Made by a program: the position numbers and the translations under genes
Notes under the pieces: generated by a model
What the model was told of the DNA's origin: nothing
Databases searched by the model: none
What the model saw: only the letters and a program-made list of their open reading frames with translations
Source: Tridacna crocea
Taxonomy: Eukaryota; Mollusca; Bivalvia; Cardiida; Cardiidae
Length of the DNA stretch: 64,000 bases
NCBI GenBank assembly: GCA_943736015.1
Contig: OX031058.1
Location: forward strand, 5,347,001-5,411,000
Reading direction: 5' to 3'
Shown: positions 12,201-20,529 of the stretch, piece by piece
Layout of the letters: each line of letters begins with the position of its first letter
How positions within the stretch are numbered: position 1 is the first letter of the stretch

Positions 12201-13817
12201 ACCAACCAAGCCTTCCACGTATATCAGTACTCTGACAAAGCCCCTGATCATGTTTGTGGAGCTACATGAGGATGTATTGGGAGAAAACCAGAAAAAGTCC
12301 ATCTTTGTACAAGTCTTCTCAAACCTTGCTGAACAGTAAGTAGTATTGTATTTCTCTATCAAACAATTTTTTAGTTATAGTGACCCTTCACCCTTTCCCA
12401 CACAATCCTGAGTTTTATCTACTCATAAAAAGAAGCCCTTTGAAAACATTGGGGGGAAAAAGAGAAAATGCTCCACATTATTTTCTCTTTTTCCCACAAG
12501 TTTTTCTACCCTTCACAAAACAAATTTTAAATTTTCAGTCACTTTTTTTGGTCTTCTGCAAATGCTTTCGATTTGGACATGTGTTAAATTTAGTCGCTTG
12601 GTAATGAGTTAAAAGACTTTTCACTATTGTGGAGTATATCAGAACATACCACATCTATATTTATGCTTGTACAACTATTTTTCAGATACTATACTGTAAC
12701 ATCAGATGTATTAACATCAGTGAAGAAGATGGAGGATAGTTTAAAACGTTTGAAAAAAGTCCGAGGTACAGACAAGGCTGGAGGTTCACAAGGTATGACA
12801 GACGATGACAAGATCAGGCAGCAGCTTGTACTAGACATCATCAGCTATGGTGATCAGGTAATCACTGGTTTTTACAATCTTTGATTTATATTTAGCTTGA
12901 TTATTTTGAAGAATGCAGATGCAAATGTATACCAGCTCAAAGGCCGATTCCTGTCTTTGATATGGTAGGAAAAATCAAAGGATTATTTTTGTGTTCATTG
13001 TCATCGTTACGCAAATATAACAAAATGTTGTCTCTGTCATTATGGAAGATATTTGCTTCAAGCATAGATTAGACGTTCAGTCTCAAGTGGATTGACCATA
13101 GAAGGGAAGAGAGCACTGTCTTAACTCTGAACTAAATGATTAAGTTTGAGACTTGACCAATTTGAAAGCATTTGTAGATGAAATGTGGCTCAGATTTTGA
13201 AATTTGTCTTTGAAAAGGTAGAAAATAATGTTGGAAAAGGAACAAATACTGGTAACCAGCAATTTCTCCTTTTCCCGAAATGATAACTAGATAATTAAGT
13301 TTCAGACTTGTCCAGACTGAAAGCATTTGCTAATGAAATGTGGTTTAAATTTTGGAATTTGTCTTTGAAATGGTAGAAAATGTCTTGGGAAAAGGAGAAC
13401 ATGCTGGTTACTAGCATTTGTTCCTTTTCCAACTATGTTTTCTACATGTTTTACAGATCCCAAGAAAACTAGATATTTAAAACATTGTGGGAAAAGGAAA
13501 AAATGCAGGCTAACATGGATCAATCCTTTGTGCCATCGGTCATCTTTCTGCATGTCTGAAGACCACTCTACCTGATGATCCTATCAATCTTCAGACAAAA
13601 GTTTTAATAATGTGATGTCTTGCTTGGTATAATGCACCCTAGAGGTGCATTAAACCCTATTTTGCCAGACCATGACTCATTTTTATTTTGTTGTTCTCTT
13701 CAGTTATCCCAGTTTGGAGTGGAGAAGAACAGTGTGGAAAATTACTCCAAATTACTTGAGCTGGTAGAAGAGGCCAAATCATCAATGACAACAGCTAGCA
13801 GTGGAATTACATCATGA
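238..13817 (+). CDS. COG2: COG2, conserved oligomeric Golgi complex subunit 2 (3' twelve coding exons; 5' part outside window)
   Basis: COG2 is a lobe A subunit of the COG vesicle-tethering complex, which acts in retrograde traffic at the Golgi. Exons read from splice sites and frame: 238-417, 1702-1826, 2338-2458, 5698-5837, 6824-6885, 7283-7449, 8400-8585, 10681-10756, 11238-11383, 12199-12335, 12686-12857, 13704-13817 (stop TGA). All introns are GT-AG and phases join without a break: 1626 nt, 541 residues plus stop. The family is about 740 aa, so roughly 200 N-terminal residues lie upstream. Recognisable COG2 stretches are SLEGSFLEGLDTGHVDMLRQ in the first exon, QCGSQASVLRLREHPSYHTF in the fourth and LWLKLQQCWDKDIY in the sixth. 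The seventh exon carries a low-complexity Pro/Thr/Lys linker (NDTQTKPKPNSD). The C-terminus is short and polar. No disruption is seen. The introns are crowded with M1 MITEs, some ending only 19-30 bp before acceptors. Confidence 0.95.
525..719. repeat. M1 MITE in COG2 intron
   Basis: Central hairpin 549-617 with ggtaaagggttaa right terminus at 707-719 (TTAA 716-719); left terminus eroded. Confidence 0.75.
790..1016. repeat. M1 MITE, GCTCG-stem subtype
   Basis: Perfectly paired 67-nt hairpin 890-956 whose apex is gaaattgctcg/cgagcaatttc instead of the usual aatgctgg/ccagcatt. Right terminus gtaaagggttaa near 1005-1016. Confidence 0.75.
1432..1625. repeat. M1 MITE, degenerate
   Basis: Hairpin 1515-1580 with shortened apex (aatgcagcatt), followed by ggggtctttcaaa and a eroded terminus ending gtggtataag. 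Confidence 0.6.
2504..2534. repeat. (TTG)n microsatellite
   Basis: Short run of ttg triplets in the COG2 intron, directly readable. Confidence 0.85.
2612..2843 (-). repeat. M1 MITE, full length, minus orientation
   Basis: Termini cccatcaccaaacg and gtgtggtaatgggtta are inverted copies; near-perfect central hairpin 2722-2791 (apex ctggtaacctgc). The arm aaagcatttgcagacgac is the internal segment typical of the family. Confidence 0.85.
3020..4616 (+). mobile_element. P1: pearl-like/helitron-like element with about eight 168-bp tandem core units
   Basis: Begins with the hairpin agctcacctgagcac...gtgctcaaggggagct and ends ggtgagcgatccagggccatcttggccctcttg, a pair of ends common in bivalve genomes. 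The core (about 3250-4490) is a tandem of units starting aaattcttcttctctgaaac and containing ttccttgggtgaccctttt and catggctctggtgaatgggg. The layout (left flank, tandem core, right flank with hairpin) matches the pearl family of non-autonomous elements. Sits in the COG2 intron between exons 3 and 4 of this window. Confidence 0.8.
4720..4845. repeat. M2 MITE, degenerate
   Basis: Carries agtgtagatccaagactag...ccagatcttgatcttcactg, a decayed form of the M2 hairpin. Confidence 0.5.
4846..5290. other. COG2 intron, no recognised feature
   Basis: AT-rich intronic sequence with no coding potential or clear repeat that I can identify. Confidence 0.6.
5290..5455. repeat. M3-type repeat, half element
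   Basis: Contains the M3 right-side landmarks: cagtctgtgtaggctcacc, ggaccagttta, ggatccatgattatgtgatgac and cttggtatgatac. Confidence 0.55.
5456..5673 (+). repeat. M1 MITE, full length, ending 25 bp before a COG2 exon
   Basis: ttaacccattaccagac at the left, perfect hairpin 5512-5578, right terminus ggtaatgagt. The COG2 acceptor follows at 5697. Confidence 0.88.
5860..6084 (+). repeat. M1 MITE
   Basis: Left end aacctttaccacacaatc, hairpin about 5911-5975 (apex aatgctggcaatcagcatt), right end ggaaaagagctaa. It begins only 23 bp after the donor of the preceding COG2 exon. Confidence 0.8.
6085..6640. other. COG2 intron, no recognised feature
   Basis: AT-rich intron sequence; nothing identified. 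Confidence 0.6.
6640..6800. repeat. M3 MITE with ggtcagcct hairpin
   Basis: Hairpin 6716-6771: tcgacccaggtcagcct...aggctgacctgggtcga. Flanks share ggatt...ggtctttagacatgcag with other M3 copies. Confidence 0.75.
6922..7126 (+). repeat. M1 MITE, hairpin decayed
   Basis: Left arm gaaaacattgtgggaaaag intact, right arm reduced to ttgccacaatgatttc; right end cgagttaa with TTAA at 7123-7126. Confidence 0.7.
7499..7712 (+). repeat. A22 run followed by M1 MITE
   Basis: Poly(A) at about 7499-7521, then an M1 copy with hairpin about 7538-7610 (fully paired apex aatgctggtaaccagcatt) and eroded right end. Confidence 0.75.
7789..8005 (+). mobile_element. SINE-1, tRNA-derived SINE
   Basis: Box A-like tggctcagtggttagc at 7801 and box B-like ggttgcaggttgtatacccg at about 7839-7860 mark the tRNA head; the body ends ccaaacaccaaacaaacag. 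A second copy lies at 52367-52633. Confidence 0.75.
8010..8160 (+). mobile_element. CR1-like LINE 3' end fragment
   Basis: Ends aaaataaatatgtttaaac, matching the LINE-B tail at 46184-46212. The body is too short to assign. Confidence 0.45.
8190..8343 (+). repeat. M1 MITE with repeated right terminus
   Basis: Degraded hairpin 8200-8262 (apex gtgctggctaccagcat). The terminal unit tttggtaaaggNttaa occurs twice, ending at 8315 and 8343. Confidence 0.7.
8843..9980. mobile_element. FB1: foldback element inserted in P3
   Basis: Terminal regions are imperfect inverted copies built from short motifs: gggacaattccgaaattgtc and cgcaaagtaggaatt at the left, cctactttgcgcaggacaat and ggaattgtcccaatttctac at the right. 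The middle contains a SINE-2. Confidence 0.65.
9271..9577 (-). mobile_element. SINE-2, tRNA-derived SINE, minus orientation
   Basis: On the minus strand the tRNA-like head reads cagtcggtagcgtgcaggac with the ttgagaacagggaat region, followed by ggtgatagtcattgcgacag and a gcgttaaacaccgtataatc tail. Shares body sequence with copies at 47062, 49960 and 52646. Confidence 0.7.
10429..10653 (+). repeat. M1 MITE, full length, ending 28 bp before a COG2 exon
   Basis: cccattaccacacaattcc left end, perfect hairpin about 10483-10549, right end gataaagagttaa (TTAA 10650-10653). COG2 exon starts at 10681. Confidence 0.88.
10765..11200. other. COG2 intron, no recognised feature
   Basis: Poly-T and A-rich tracts; an unassigned GC-richer piece at 10900-11060. 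Nothing coding. Confidence 0.5.
11737..11956 (-). repeat. M1 MITE, minus orientation, joined to the next copy
   Basis: Left end ctttttaccaactgat, hairpin 11838-11908, right end acaaatggttaa; the TTAA at 11953-11956 is shared with the next copy. Confidence 0.8.
11953..12179 (-). repeat. M1 MITE, minus orientation, ending 19 bp before a COG2 exon
   Basis: Starts at the shared TTAA; hairpin about 12050-12125 with an extra 13 bp at the apex; right end ggccaaggattaa (TTAA 12176-12179). COG2 exon begins at 12199. Confidence 0.8.
12388..12612 (+). repeat. M1 MITE with shortened hairpin
   Basis: caccctttcccacacaatcc left end; hairpin 12440-12510 has lost most of the apex; right end ggtaatgagttaa. 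Confidence 0.75.
13126..13520 (-). repeat. Cluster of two and a half M1 MITEs
   Basis: Two consecutive minus copies (13126-13284, 13285-13455), each with tttgaaagcatttg...gaaatgtgg and a hairpin, then a third left arm aaaacattgtgggaaaagg at 13480. Confidence 0.7.
13555..13700. repeat. M3-type repeat fragment
   Basis: taatgtgatgtcttgcttgg, tataatgcacc and ccagaccatgactc are M3 right-side landmarks; it runs up to the last COG2 acceptor. Confidence 0.5.
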
Positions 13818-13867
13818 CAAAGACTGTAAAATATCATTATAAAATTTGTAGATTTTGTATTTTGTGG

Positions 13868-14068
13868 TTAACTCTTTAACACACATTGATGACTTTTGAC
13901 GACCCTTGGGAACAAGCCTTTTGGTAACCAGCATTTTCTCCTTTTCCCACAATGTTTTTTCTATCCTGTCAATCAACAGTGGAACCATTTGAGCCACATT
14001 GAAATTGTCGTCTGCAAATTCTTTCAATTTGAAAAGGGCTAAAATTTTGTCGTCTGGTTAAGAGTTAA
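13868..14068 (+). repeat. M1 MITE lacking the left hairpin arm, 50 bp after the COG2 stop
   Basis: ttaactctttaacacac left end, only the right arm ggtaaccagcattttctcc, right end ctggttaagagttaa. It is probably part of the COG2 3' UTR. Confidence 0.8.
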
Positions 14069-14268
14069 CCAGTTTATTCTTCACCAATCAACAAAATTTT
14101 AGACCTGTCTGCATTGAAAGCAATTGCTGACGACAAATTTCATGTTATCCAATTTTTGGGTCTTTATCTTTGAAAGGGTTGAAATTATTGTGGGAAAAGA
14201 AGAAAGGTTAGTTATCAGCACATTCTGTGGGTTTTTTCTACTTTTTCATCGGGGTCATCTAAATGTGA
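14065..14268 (-). repeat. M1 MITE, decayed, sharing TTAA with the previous copy
   Basis: Minus orientation landmarks: atcaacaaaattttagacc, aaagcaattgctgacgac, gaaattattgtgggaaaag. Confidence 0.65.
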
Positions 14269-14276
14269 TTGTATAT

Positions 14277-14511
14277 TTAACTCTGTACCATGCAATTCCG
14301 ACTTTTAACGACCCTGAGAAAGAAGCATTTTGAAAACATTGTGGTAAAAGAAGAAAATGCTGGTAACCAGCATTTTCTCCTTTTACCACAATGTTTTCTA
14401 CCATTCCCAACCAAATTTCAGTTTTCATATACTGTATATGTTTATTTTATCGTCTGTAAATACTTTCAATTTGGACAGGTCTAAAATCTCATTGTTTGGT
14501 AAAGAGCTGAA
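14277..14511 (+). repeat. M1 MITE, full length
   Basis: ttaactctgtaccatgcaat left end, paired hairpin 14331-14399 (arm gtggtaaaagaag/cttttaccac, a paired variant), right end tttggtaaagagctg. Confidence 0.85.
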
Positions 14512-14851
14512 GCCTTGAGTGTGAAAAAGATCTCAACTCCCTTTTCCAACAATGTTTACAAAAGCATGGAATGTACCAAGAAATATTTTACTTATAGGGC
14601 AACTGAGTACAATTTTAATCATCAGAAAGCTGTGTATATAGGCTGGGTTAATTCTATTGCACCTGGATTGTATAGTTTTGTACGTGCTTGGAGAAATTAT
14701 TTATATTGTCAGAATTTCATAATATATTGTATGATTCTTTCCATCCTTTCATTGACAAAAAAATTGGTAATAGTTGAAAGTAATTAATAATTGTGTATGA
14801 TATACAATGTACAAGTAATTTATGCTTAGCTTCCGATCACACAAGCTTCTT

Positions 14852-15080
14852 TTAACTCTTTACTACATAATCCAGACTTTTAACGACCCTGAGAAAGAAA
14901 CCTTTTGAAAACATTTTGGGAAAAGGAGAAAATTCTGGTAACCAGCATTTTCTCCTTTTCCCAAAATATTTTCTATCCCTCCCAAAACAAATTTCAATTT
15001 TTAAGTCACATTTAATTTTCCGTTTGCAAATGCTTTTGATTTGGTCAAAGCTGAAATTTTGTCATTTGGTAATGAGTTAA
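14852..15080 (+). repeat. M1 MITE, first of a five-copy chain
   Basis: TTAA 14852-14855, hairpin about 14907-14974 (arm attttgggaaaagg/ccttttcccaaaat, paired variant), TTAA 15077-15080. Confidence 0.88.
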
Positions 15081-15305
15081 TTCTTTACTGAATGACAAAA
15101 TTTTAAACTGATCCAAATTGAAAGCATTTGCGGACGATAAAATAAACATGACTCAAAAGTTAAAGTTTGTTTTGGGAGAGGTCGAAAACATTGTGGAAAA
15201 AGCAGAAAATGCTAGTTACCAGCTTTTTCTCCTTTTCCTACAATGTTTTCAAAACCTTTCTTTCTCAGGGTCTTTAAAAGTCCAGGTTGTGTGGTAAAGG
15301 GTTAA
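15077..15305 (-). repeat. M1 MITE, second of the chain, opposite orientation
   Basis: Shares TTAA 15077-15080 with its left neighbour; hairpin 15183-15251; right end gtgtggtaaagggttaa with TTAA 15302-15305. Confidence 0.88.
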
Positions 15306-15470
15306 TGACCCTGGGGAAGATGGCTTTTGAAAACATTGTGGGAAAAGGAGAAAATGATGGCAACTAGCATTTTCCTCTTTCCCCACAAGGTTTTCCACTG
15401 CTTCATTTGTCATTTACAAATGCTTTCAATTTGGGTGAGTCTAAAATTTTGTCATTTGGTTAGAAGTTAA
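15302..15470 (+). repeat. M1 MITE, third of the chain
   Basis: Begins at the shared TTAA with tgaccctgggg (left terminus shortened); hairpin 15328-15395; TTAA 15467-15470. Confidence 0.8.
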
Positions 15471-15690
15471 TTTTGTGCCAGAAGACAACATTTTAGATTC
15501 ATTTACATTGAAAGGATTTGCAGATGACAATACTCTGTTGCTAAAATGACAGGTATTGTCTTTAAAAGGGTTTAAAAACATTATTGGAAAAGGAGAAAAT
15601 GCTGATTTACCAGCGTTTTGATTTTATAACATCATTTTCTCCATTTCAAGAATTTTTTCAAAAATTTTTATGCTTTAGCATCACAGTCCA
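15467..15690 (-). repeat. M1 MITE, fourth of the chain
   Basis: Starts at the shared TTAA (ttaattttgtgccagaagac); fragment of hairpin at 15574-15650 with a duplicated apex segment. Confidence 0.7.
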
Positions 15691-15714
15691 TGATGCAGGC
15701 TCGAGAAAGTATAT

Positions 15715-16093
15715 TTAATTGATTACCACACGAGAAAAATTTAGACCGGTCAAAATTGAAAGCATTTGCAGCAGACAAAACTATAGCTGTCACTGAATGT
15801 GACATTATACCCCTGCCAGTGCTTTGTCAGTATTTTGTACACAGATGGACACACAGACAGACACACGTATGGACACACAGACAGGTAGATTCCAGCATAC
15901 CTCCGAAAACATTCCTTTTGCGGGGGTATAATGAAGTTGGCTGAAAAATCAAAATTTGGTTTTGGAAGGGTAGAAAACATTGTGGGAAAAGGAGAAAATG
16001 CTGGTTACCAGCATTTTGTTCTTTTCCCACATTGTTTTCAAATGACTTCTTTCTCGGCTTGTTAAAATTCGGGATTGTGTGGTAAAGGGTTAA
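15715..16093 (-). repeat. M1 MITE, fifth of the chain, split by a P3-type fragment
   Basis: Left end ttaattgattaccacacgag, then a foreign piece 15798-15936 (attatacccctgccagtg ... gcgggggtataatgaag, with a (acacacagacag) stretch), then hairpin 15971-16038 and right end gtgtggtaaagggttaa. Confidence 0.82.
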
Positions 16094-16440
16094 ATATATG
16101 AACCGTAAAGAAGAGGGCCAACCTATTGCTTGTTTTGCAGTATCTTTATTTGCCATAATAAGTAATTTAAGTTTCTTCTGTGAGTGTATGAAATGTTTGT
16201 ATTGGATAGAAAATTGAACAGAGTGTTTTCTTATCTGTTTAGTAGTATATTTTTATTAAAAAAGCTGTTTTTCTGTAAAAATAATAAATGTGATTTGTTC
16301 ATGAAAGAATGCAAAGATGGTGCACTCAAATAGGGAATAAATTTAAAAAAGAAATAAAAAACAACGGGAAGGTTAGTTTTTCTTTTCTGTCCCATATTTT
16401 TCTCTGATCTTTAATTCTTTTCAACCTCTGCCCAGTGTTT
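16094..16440 (+). other. Possible COG2 3' UTR end with AATAAA motifs
   Basis: Low-repeat sequence with aataaatgtg at about 16284 and aataaat at 16337. No AATAAA lies nearer to the COG2 stop, so this could be the poly(A) region. Weak inference. Confidence 0.3.
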
Positions 16441-16550
16441 TCACAACTTTTAGAAAAAAAGAAAGCTTTTGAAAACATTGTTGGGAAAATAGAAAGTGCT
16501 GGTAACCAGCATATTCTTATTTTCCCTCATTGTTTTCAATGGGTTGTTTG
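16440..16550 (+). repeat. M1 MITE core
   Basis: Hairpin arms gaaaacattgttggg and ccctcattgttttc around apex gtgctggtaaccagcat; termini lost. Confidence 0.65.
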
Positions 16551-16609
16551 AAAAAATAGATTTTATAGATGCATAATTATAGTGACGTCTTGCCGAGAAA
16601 ATAAACCCT

Positions 16610-16836
16610 TTAACCCTTAACTACATAATGCCGACTTTCAATGACCCTTTGAAGGATGCCTTTTGAAAACATTGTAGGAAAAGGAGAAAATGCTGGTAAC
16701 CAGCATTTTCTCCTTTCCCCACAATGCATTATACCCTATCAATGAAAGATTGCACTATTTGAGCCACATTGAAAGTGCTTTCTGCAAATGTTTTGAGTTT
16801 GGACATGGTAAAATTTTGTCTTCTGGTAAAGGGTAA
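16610..16836 (+). repeat. M1 MITE, full length
   Basis: ttaacccttaactacataat left end, hairpin 16663-16730, right end ctggtaaagggtaa. Confidence 0.85.
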
Positions 16837-16867
16837 AAAATCCCTTTTGCCAGACTGCTGCTCAATT

Positions 16868-17215
16868 TATTATACCCCCCCCCCCCCCCCACAAAACAAA
16901 TATTTTAGGGGTATAATGGAATTAGCCTGTCCGTCCATGTGTCTGTGGGTGTGTGTGTCTGCCTGTGTACAAAATACATGTACTAGTAATTTTATGTCAC
17001 AACTCCTCATACAGTTTTGCTGCTATTTATGAAATTTTGTTGATACATTGATCATATACTGAAGTTGTGCAAGATGCAGTTTTCAACCATCCACTTCCTA
17101 TGATTCCAGGGTAATCTCCACTTGAACTTCGATTTTTTTTTTTTGTTAAATTGCCTGTTTCTGTCAAATCACTGGCGGGGGTATTAAGTCACATTCAGTG
17201 ACGGCTCTAGTTTAA
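16868..17215 (+). mobile_element. P3-family element, uninterrupted copy, with C16 run
   Basis: Starts tatacccccc (C run 16875-16890), aggggtataatggaattagcc, (tgtctg)-rich segment, ends actggcgggggtattaag...gtgacggctctag, matching both ends of P3 at 8672-10165. Confidence 0.65.
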
Positions 17216-17289
17216 ATAAATATTTTTTGTGTGCTGCCTGATTATGCATATTCATGAGGCATTATACTTATCATGTGTTTATGGATCTC

Positions 17290-17504
17290 TTAACTCTTAA
17301 GGTGCTGAATTAATACAAGAGACATTTTTAAATAGGAAAAACATTTGAAGTATTACTGTAACGAAGTATTCTTTTGGCCAGAGTATATAACAAAATGGTG
17401 GACAGTGTAGATCCAAGATCAGACTGCAAGTTCTGTGCAGTCTGATCTTGATCTACACTGTCCACAAAAACAAGTTAAGTTGGTTCCAGTGCTTTAAGGG
17501 TTAA
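17290..17504. repeat. M2 MITE, full length with TTAA ends
   Basis: TTAA-flanked; left end ttaactcttaaggtgctga and right end tgctttaagggttaa are inverted copies. Central hairpin 17400-17468: cagtgtagatccaagatcag...ctgatcttgatctacactg, with apex actgcaagttctgtgcagt. Confidence 0.85.
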
Positions 17505-17539
17505 GTTCAGTTTGTCAAACACCTGACTTATTTATCAGA

Positions 17540-17690
17540 TAAAATAGTCCTTAGGGCATATAGAAAATTAATAGCAAAAAGTTTTGACCCATGTCAGTCT
17601 GCGCATTCTGCGCAGGCTGACATGGGTCGATACTTTTTGCAGATGCATTCAATCCACTTTTCACAGAGCATGAGTCATTTATATTAGAGC
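17540..17690. repeat. M3 MITE
   Basis: Hairpin 17579-17637: aaaagttttgacccatgtcag ... ctgacatgggtcgatac. The change to acatg/catgt is paired in both arms. Followed by cacagagcatgagtc, an M3 landmark. Confidence 0.75.
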
Positions 17691-17829
17691 TTGGCACAGG
17701 ATTACTCCTCCTACTGACTGCAAATTGTTGTGACTTTGGATATATGGGATAAAATGATATGAGTGCAGTAATGTTCAAAATGACATATTGCACTGAACAA
17801 GGAATGCCCTGTTCCTTTAATTTATCTAA

Positions 17830-18085
17830 GCCCAGTTGCTCTGTTGATGTATAGGGCTTGAAACTAAGCTCCGTCCTTAGGAAGTTTGATTATAGTCATT
17901 GTGACAAGATTCATTCTCCTGCCAGGACATGAAGTTGTTGGACAATGTTTATGTGAGAAAGCCAGTAGCATAGAAGGAATGTTAGAAGTGAAGGACTGCT
18001 AAATAGAATTTCAGAAAAACCATCGAATGGAGCACTGCCTAGCATTATAGATGGAAATTGTTGAAAACAGCATAAACCTTTACTT
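17830..18085 (+). mobile_element. SINE-2, degenerate
   Basis: Contains attatagtcattgtgacaag, attcattctcctgcc and an acagcataaac tail, the SINE-2 body and tail signatures. Confidence 0.5.
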
Positions 18086-18099
18086 AAACGCTTTTGTGA

Positions 18100-18264
18100 C
18101 AATACTATAAATGTAGCTCAAATGATGATTTCCGATGGTAAGGTTTGAAAAACATTGTGGGAAAAGAAGAAAATGGTAATAATGAATACCAGCATTTTCT
18201 CATTTTACCAAAATATTATCAAAAACTTCATTCTTATATTTTGTAAAAACACAGGAATGTTTAA
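18100..18264 (-). repeat. M1 MITE joined to the next at TTAA
   Basis: Hairpin arm aaaacattgtgggaaaag at 18148 and aaccatt-less apex; ends at TTAA 18261-18264. Confidence 0.65.
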
Positions 18265-18493
18265 TCCTTTACCACACAATCCTGACTTTTAATGACGCTG
18301 AGAGAGAAGCCTCCTGAAAACATTGTGGAAAAACCAGAAAATGCTGGTAACCAGCATTTTCTTCTTTTCCCACAATGTTTTTTTACCCTTCCCAAAACAA
18401 ATTTCCATTTTTCTGTTACACTTATTTTGTCGTCTGCAAATGCTTTCAATAGTTCGTCTGGTCCAAAATTTTGCCGTGTGTAAATGGGGTTAA
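18261..18493 (+). repeat. M1 MITE, full length
   Basis: ttaatcctttaccacacaat left end, hairpin 18316-18383, right end taaatggggttaa. Confidence 0.85.
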
Positions 18494-18950
18494 TAAAGGG
18501 TAAACAACACTGAAACATAAGATCACACAATTTTCTAAGTAAAATATATTTTATTCCGAGTTAATACCATCACCATTCTGAAACAGATATGTATTTTCAA
18601 CAACTCAATTTCAAATACTGCTATATAATATTGGGAAATACTCTTCTTACTATAGTGGTTTTTACATCAGTACACCACGGATGTGAATTATGGGGTACAA
18701 TAAATAAATCACAAGGGCAATAGCATATCTGGATTATTCATTGCACCTGATAACTCACAATGTGGTTTATTGAATGACCAGCCATGAAAGACAGAATACC
18801 ATTCTACTTCGAACCACTAGATCCAAGGGAAATAGATTCAAAAAAAGACATTATTGTCTTCATTTGACATACAGGTACATGTATACATAATATTCATGAC
18901 ATACTCATACACCATTCATGACATCATAATTGCAGTTACATAAACAGTAT
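18494..18950. other. Intergenic, no recognised feature
   Basis: AT-rich, no coding signal or repeat identified. Confidence 0.6.
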
Positions 18951-19186
18951 TAACCCTTTCCCAAATGATCCCCGATTTTCATGACCCTGAAAAAGAAGCC
19001 ATTTGAAAATATCGTGGGACAAGGAGAAAATGCTGGTAAACAGCATTTTCTCCTTTTCGTACAATGTTTTCCACCCTCCCAGAACAAATTTCAACTTTAC
19101 AGTCATGTTAATTTGGTCATGTGTAAATGCTTCGAAGCCTTTCAATTTGGACCAGTCTAAAGTTTTGTCATTTGGTAAAGAGTTAA
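18951..19186 (+). repeat. M1 MITE, full length
   Basis: ttaaccctttcccaaatgat left end, hairpin 19003-19070 (apex aatgctggtaaacagcatt), right end tttggtaaagagttaa. Confidence 0.85.
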
Positions 19187-19737
19187 GACATTTCAAATAC
19201 ACAATTCTTCATCCTTATTCTTGGTTAACTGATTCATTTTCTCCCTTTCAAACAACAAAGAAGAATTACTTTAGATGCAATGTATAAGTGGAAATTGATT
19301 GCCATGTGGAAATTTTTGAAATTTTGCTAATTCGAAAAATGGGCAAACTTTTCAGTTTGTGCATTTTTCCACAAGTATACCAACAAATACTTTGTTTCAC
19401 GAATTCTCAAATGTCTGTAATCGGTAATTTGCAAATATTTTTTACAAGGGTAGACATCCAAGTATGCAGTGCATCATGTCAATAATCATGAATTGACATG
19501 TGACATTCATTGATGAATTATCCAAGAGCAGACAATGAACAGACACCAGCAACATACTTTATATAAGCATAGAATGACATTGATTTTACCACACTTCTCT
19601 TGCACTGTACTTCATCAAGCCAAATTTAACTGTCATCTTAGAAAGAATAACATACAATTTCTAAAAATCAGTAATACATAAACACATATTATGCTGTATT
19701 TTTCTATCTTTTTCTCACTTTCCCCCGACTCATCATT
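19187..19737. other. Intergenic, no recognised feature
   Basis: AT-rich sequence; nothing coding or repetitive recognised. Confidence 0.6.
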
Positions 19738-19950
19738 TTTTAACTTACAAGAAAGGTTTAGACCTGTCCATATTAAAAACATTGGCAGACAACAAATGAA
19801 ATGTTCAATGATTTGATTGAGCTTTGAAAGGGTATAAAACATTGTGGGAAAAGGAGAAAATGCTGTACCAGCATTTTCTGCTTTTTCCATAATGTTTTCA
19901 AAAGCTTTCTCCCTCAGAGTCTTTCAAATTCAGGATTGTATGGTGAATTA
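19738..19950 (-). repeat. M1 MITE, minus orientation
   Basis: aaaggtttagacctgtcc, then hairpin 19836-19902 with reduced apex aatgctgtaccagcatt (paired deletion) and ttgtatggtgaattaa right end. Confidence 0.75.
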
Positions 19951-20415
19951 AGCTAGATACTCTAGTGCAGTCCAGGGCCCCGTTTCACTAAGGTAGTTAT
20001 GAACAAAATTTACACAAGTTTTACATAATTATGGTATAGTGGCATGAATCTGCCATGAGATACATGAAAACTGTCATGATAATTTTCATGTATCTTGTAG
20101 CCGATGAATGCCACTATACTATACTTGCGTAAAACTTGCATAAATTTTGTTTGTGACTACCTTTGTGAAATGGGGCCCAGGACCTGTAATCCAGGGGTCA
20201 AGAGATCAAGTCACAACTCGCCCAATCTCTTTTCCAGGACTGATAATAGTCACTGTGTCAGCATTTGTCCTTCTCACTGCTGAACAGTTTTCAATGATGT
20301 ATAATTGAAAACAGATTTTGCTTCACAAGTTCTTGATAAATTCTTAACAATCATGTTTTATTCCTCCACCAGGGCCACCAAGATGGCTGTAAAACGAATA
20401 TAAAGATATAAAGAC
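19944..20415 (+). mobile_element. SINE-2, split by an M5 MITE
   Basis: Head piece gctagatactctagtgcag before the M5 insertion and gtaatccaggggtcaagag after it; body gactgataatagtcactgtg...ttctcactgctg; tail ggctgtaaaacgaatataaa. Confidence 0.6.
19974..20178. repeat. M5 MITE: 205-bp foldback with ggccccgtttcac ends
   Basis: Ends ggccccgtttcactaagg and cctttgtgaaatggggcc are inverted; arms pair almost throughout (ttacacaagttttac / gtaaaacttgcataaa; tatagtggcat / atgccactata). CAG on both sides suggests a 3-bp target duplication, as in PIF/Harbinger-type MITEs. Confidence 0.8.
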
Positions 20416-20529
20416 AAATAAATAAACCAATATGAGAGAAGCTCTGGAAAAAAGGGGATTATTGCATCCCTGTCGTGATCCTATCACATCACTATGAATC
20501 CATAAAATCAGTTTTGCCTAACAACAAAT

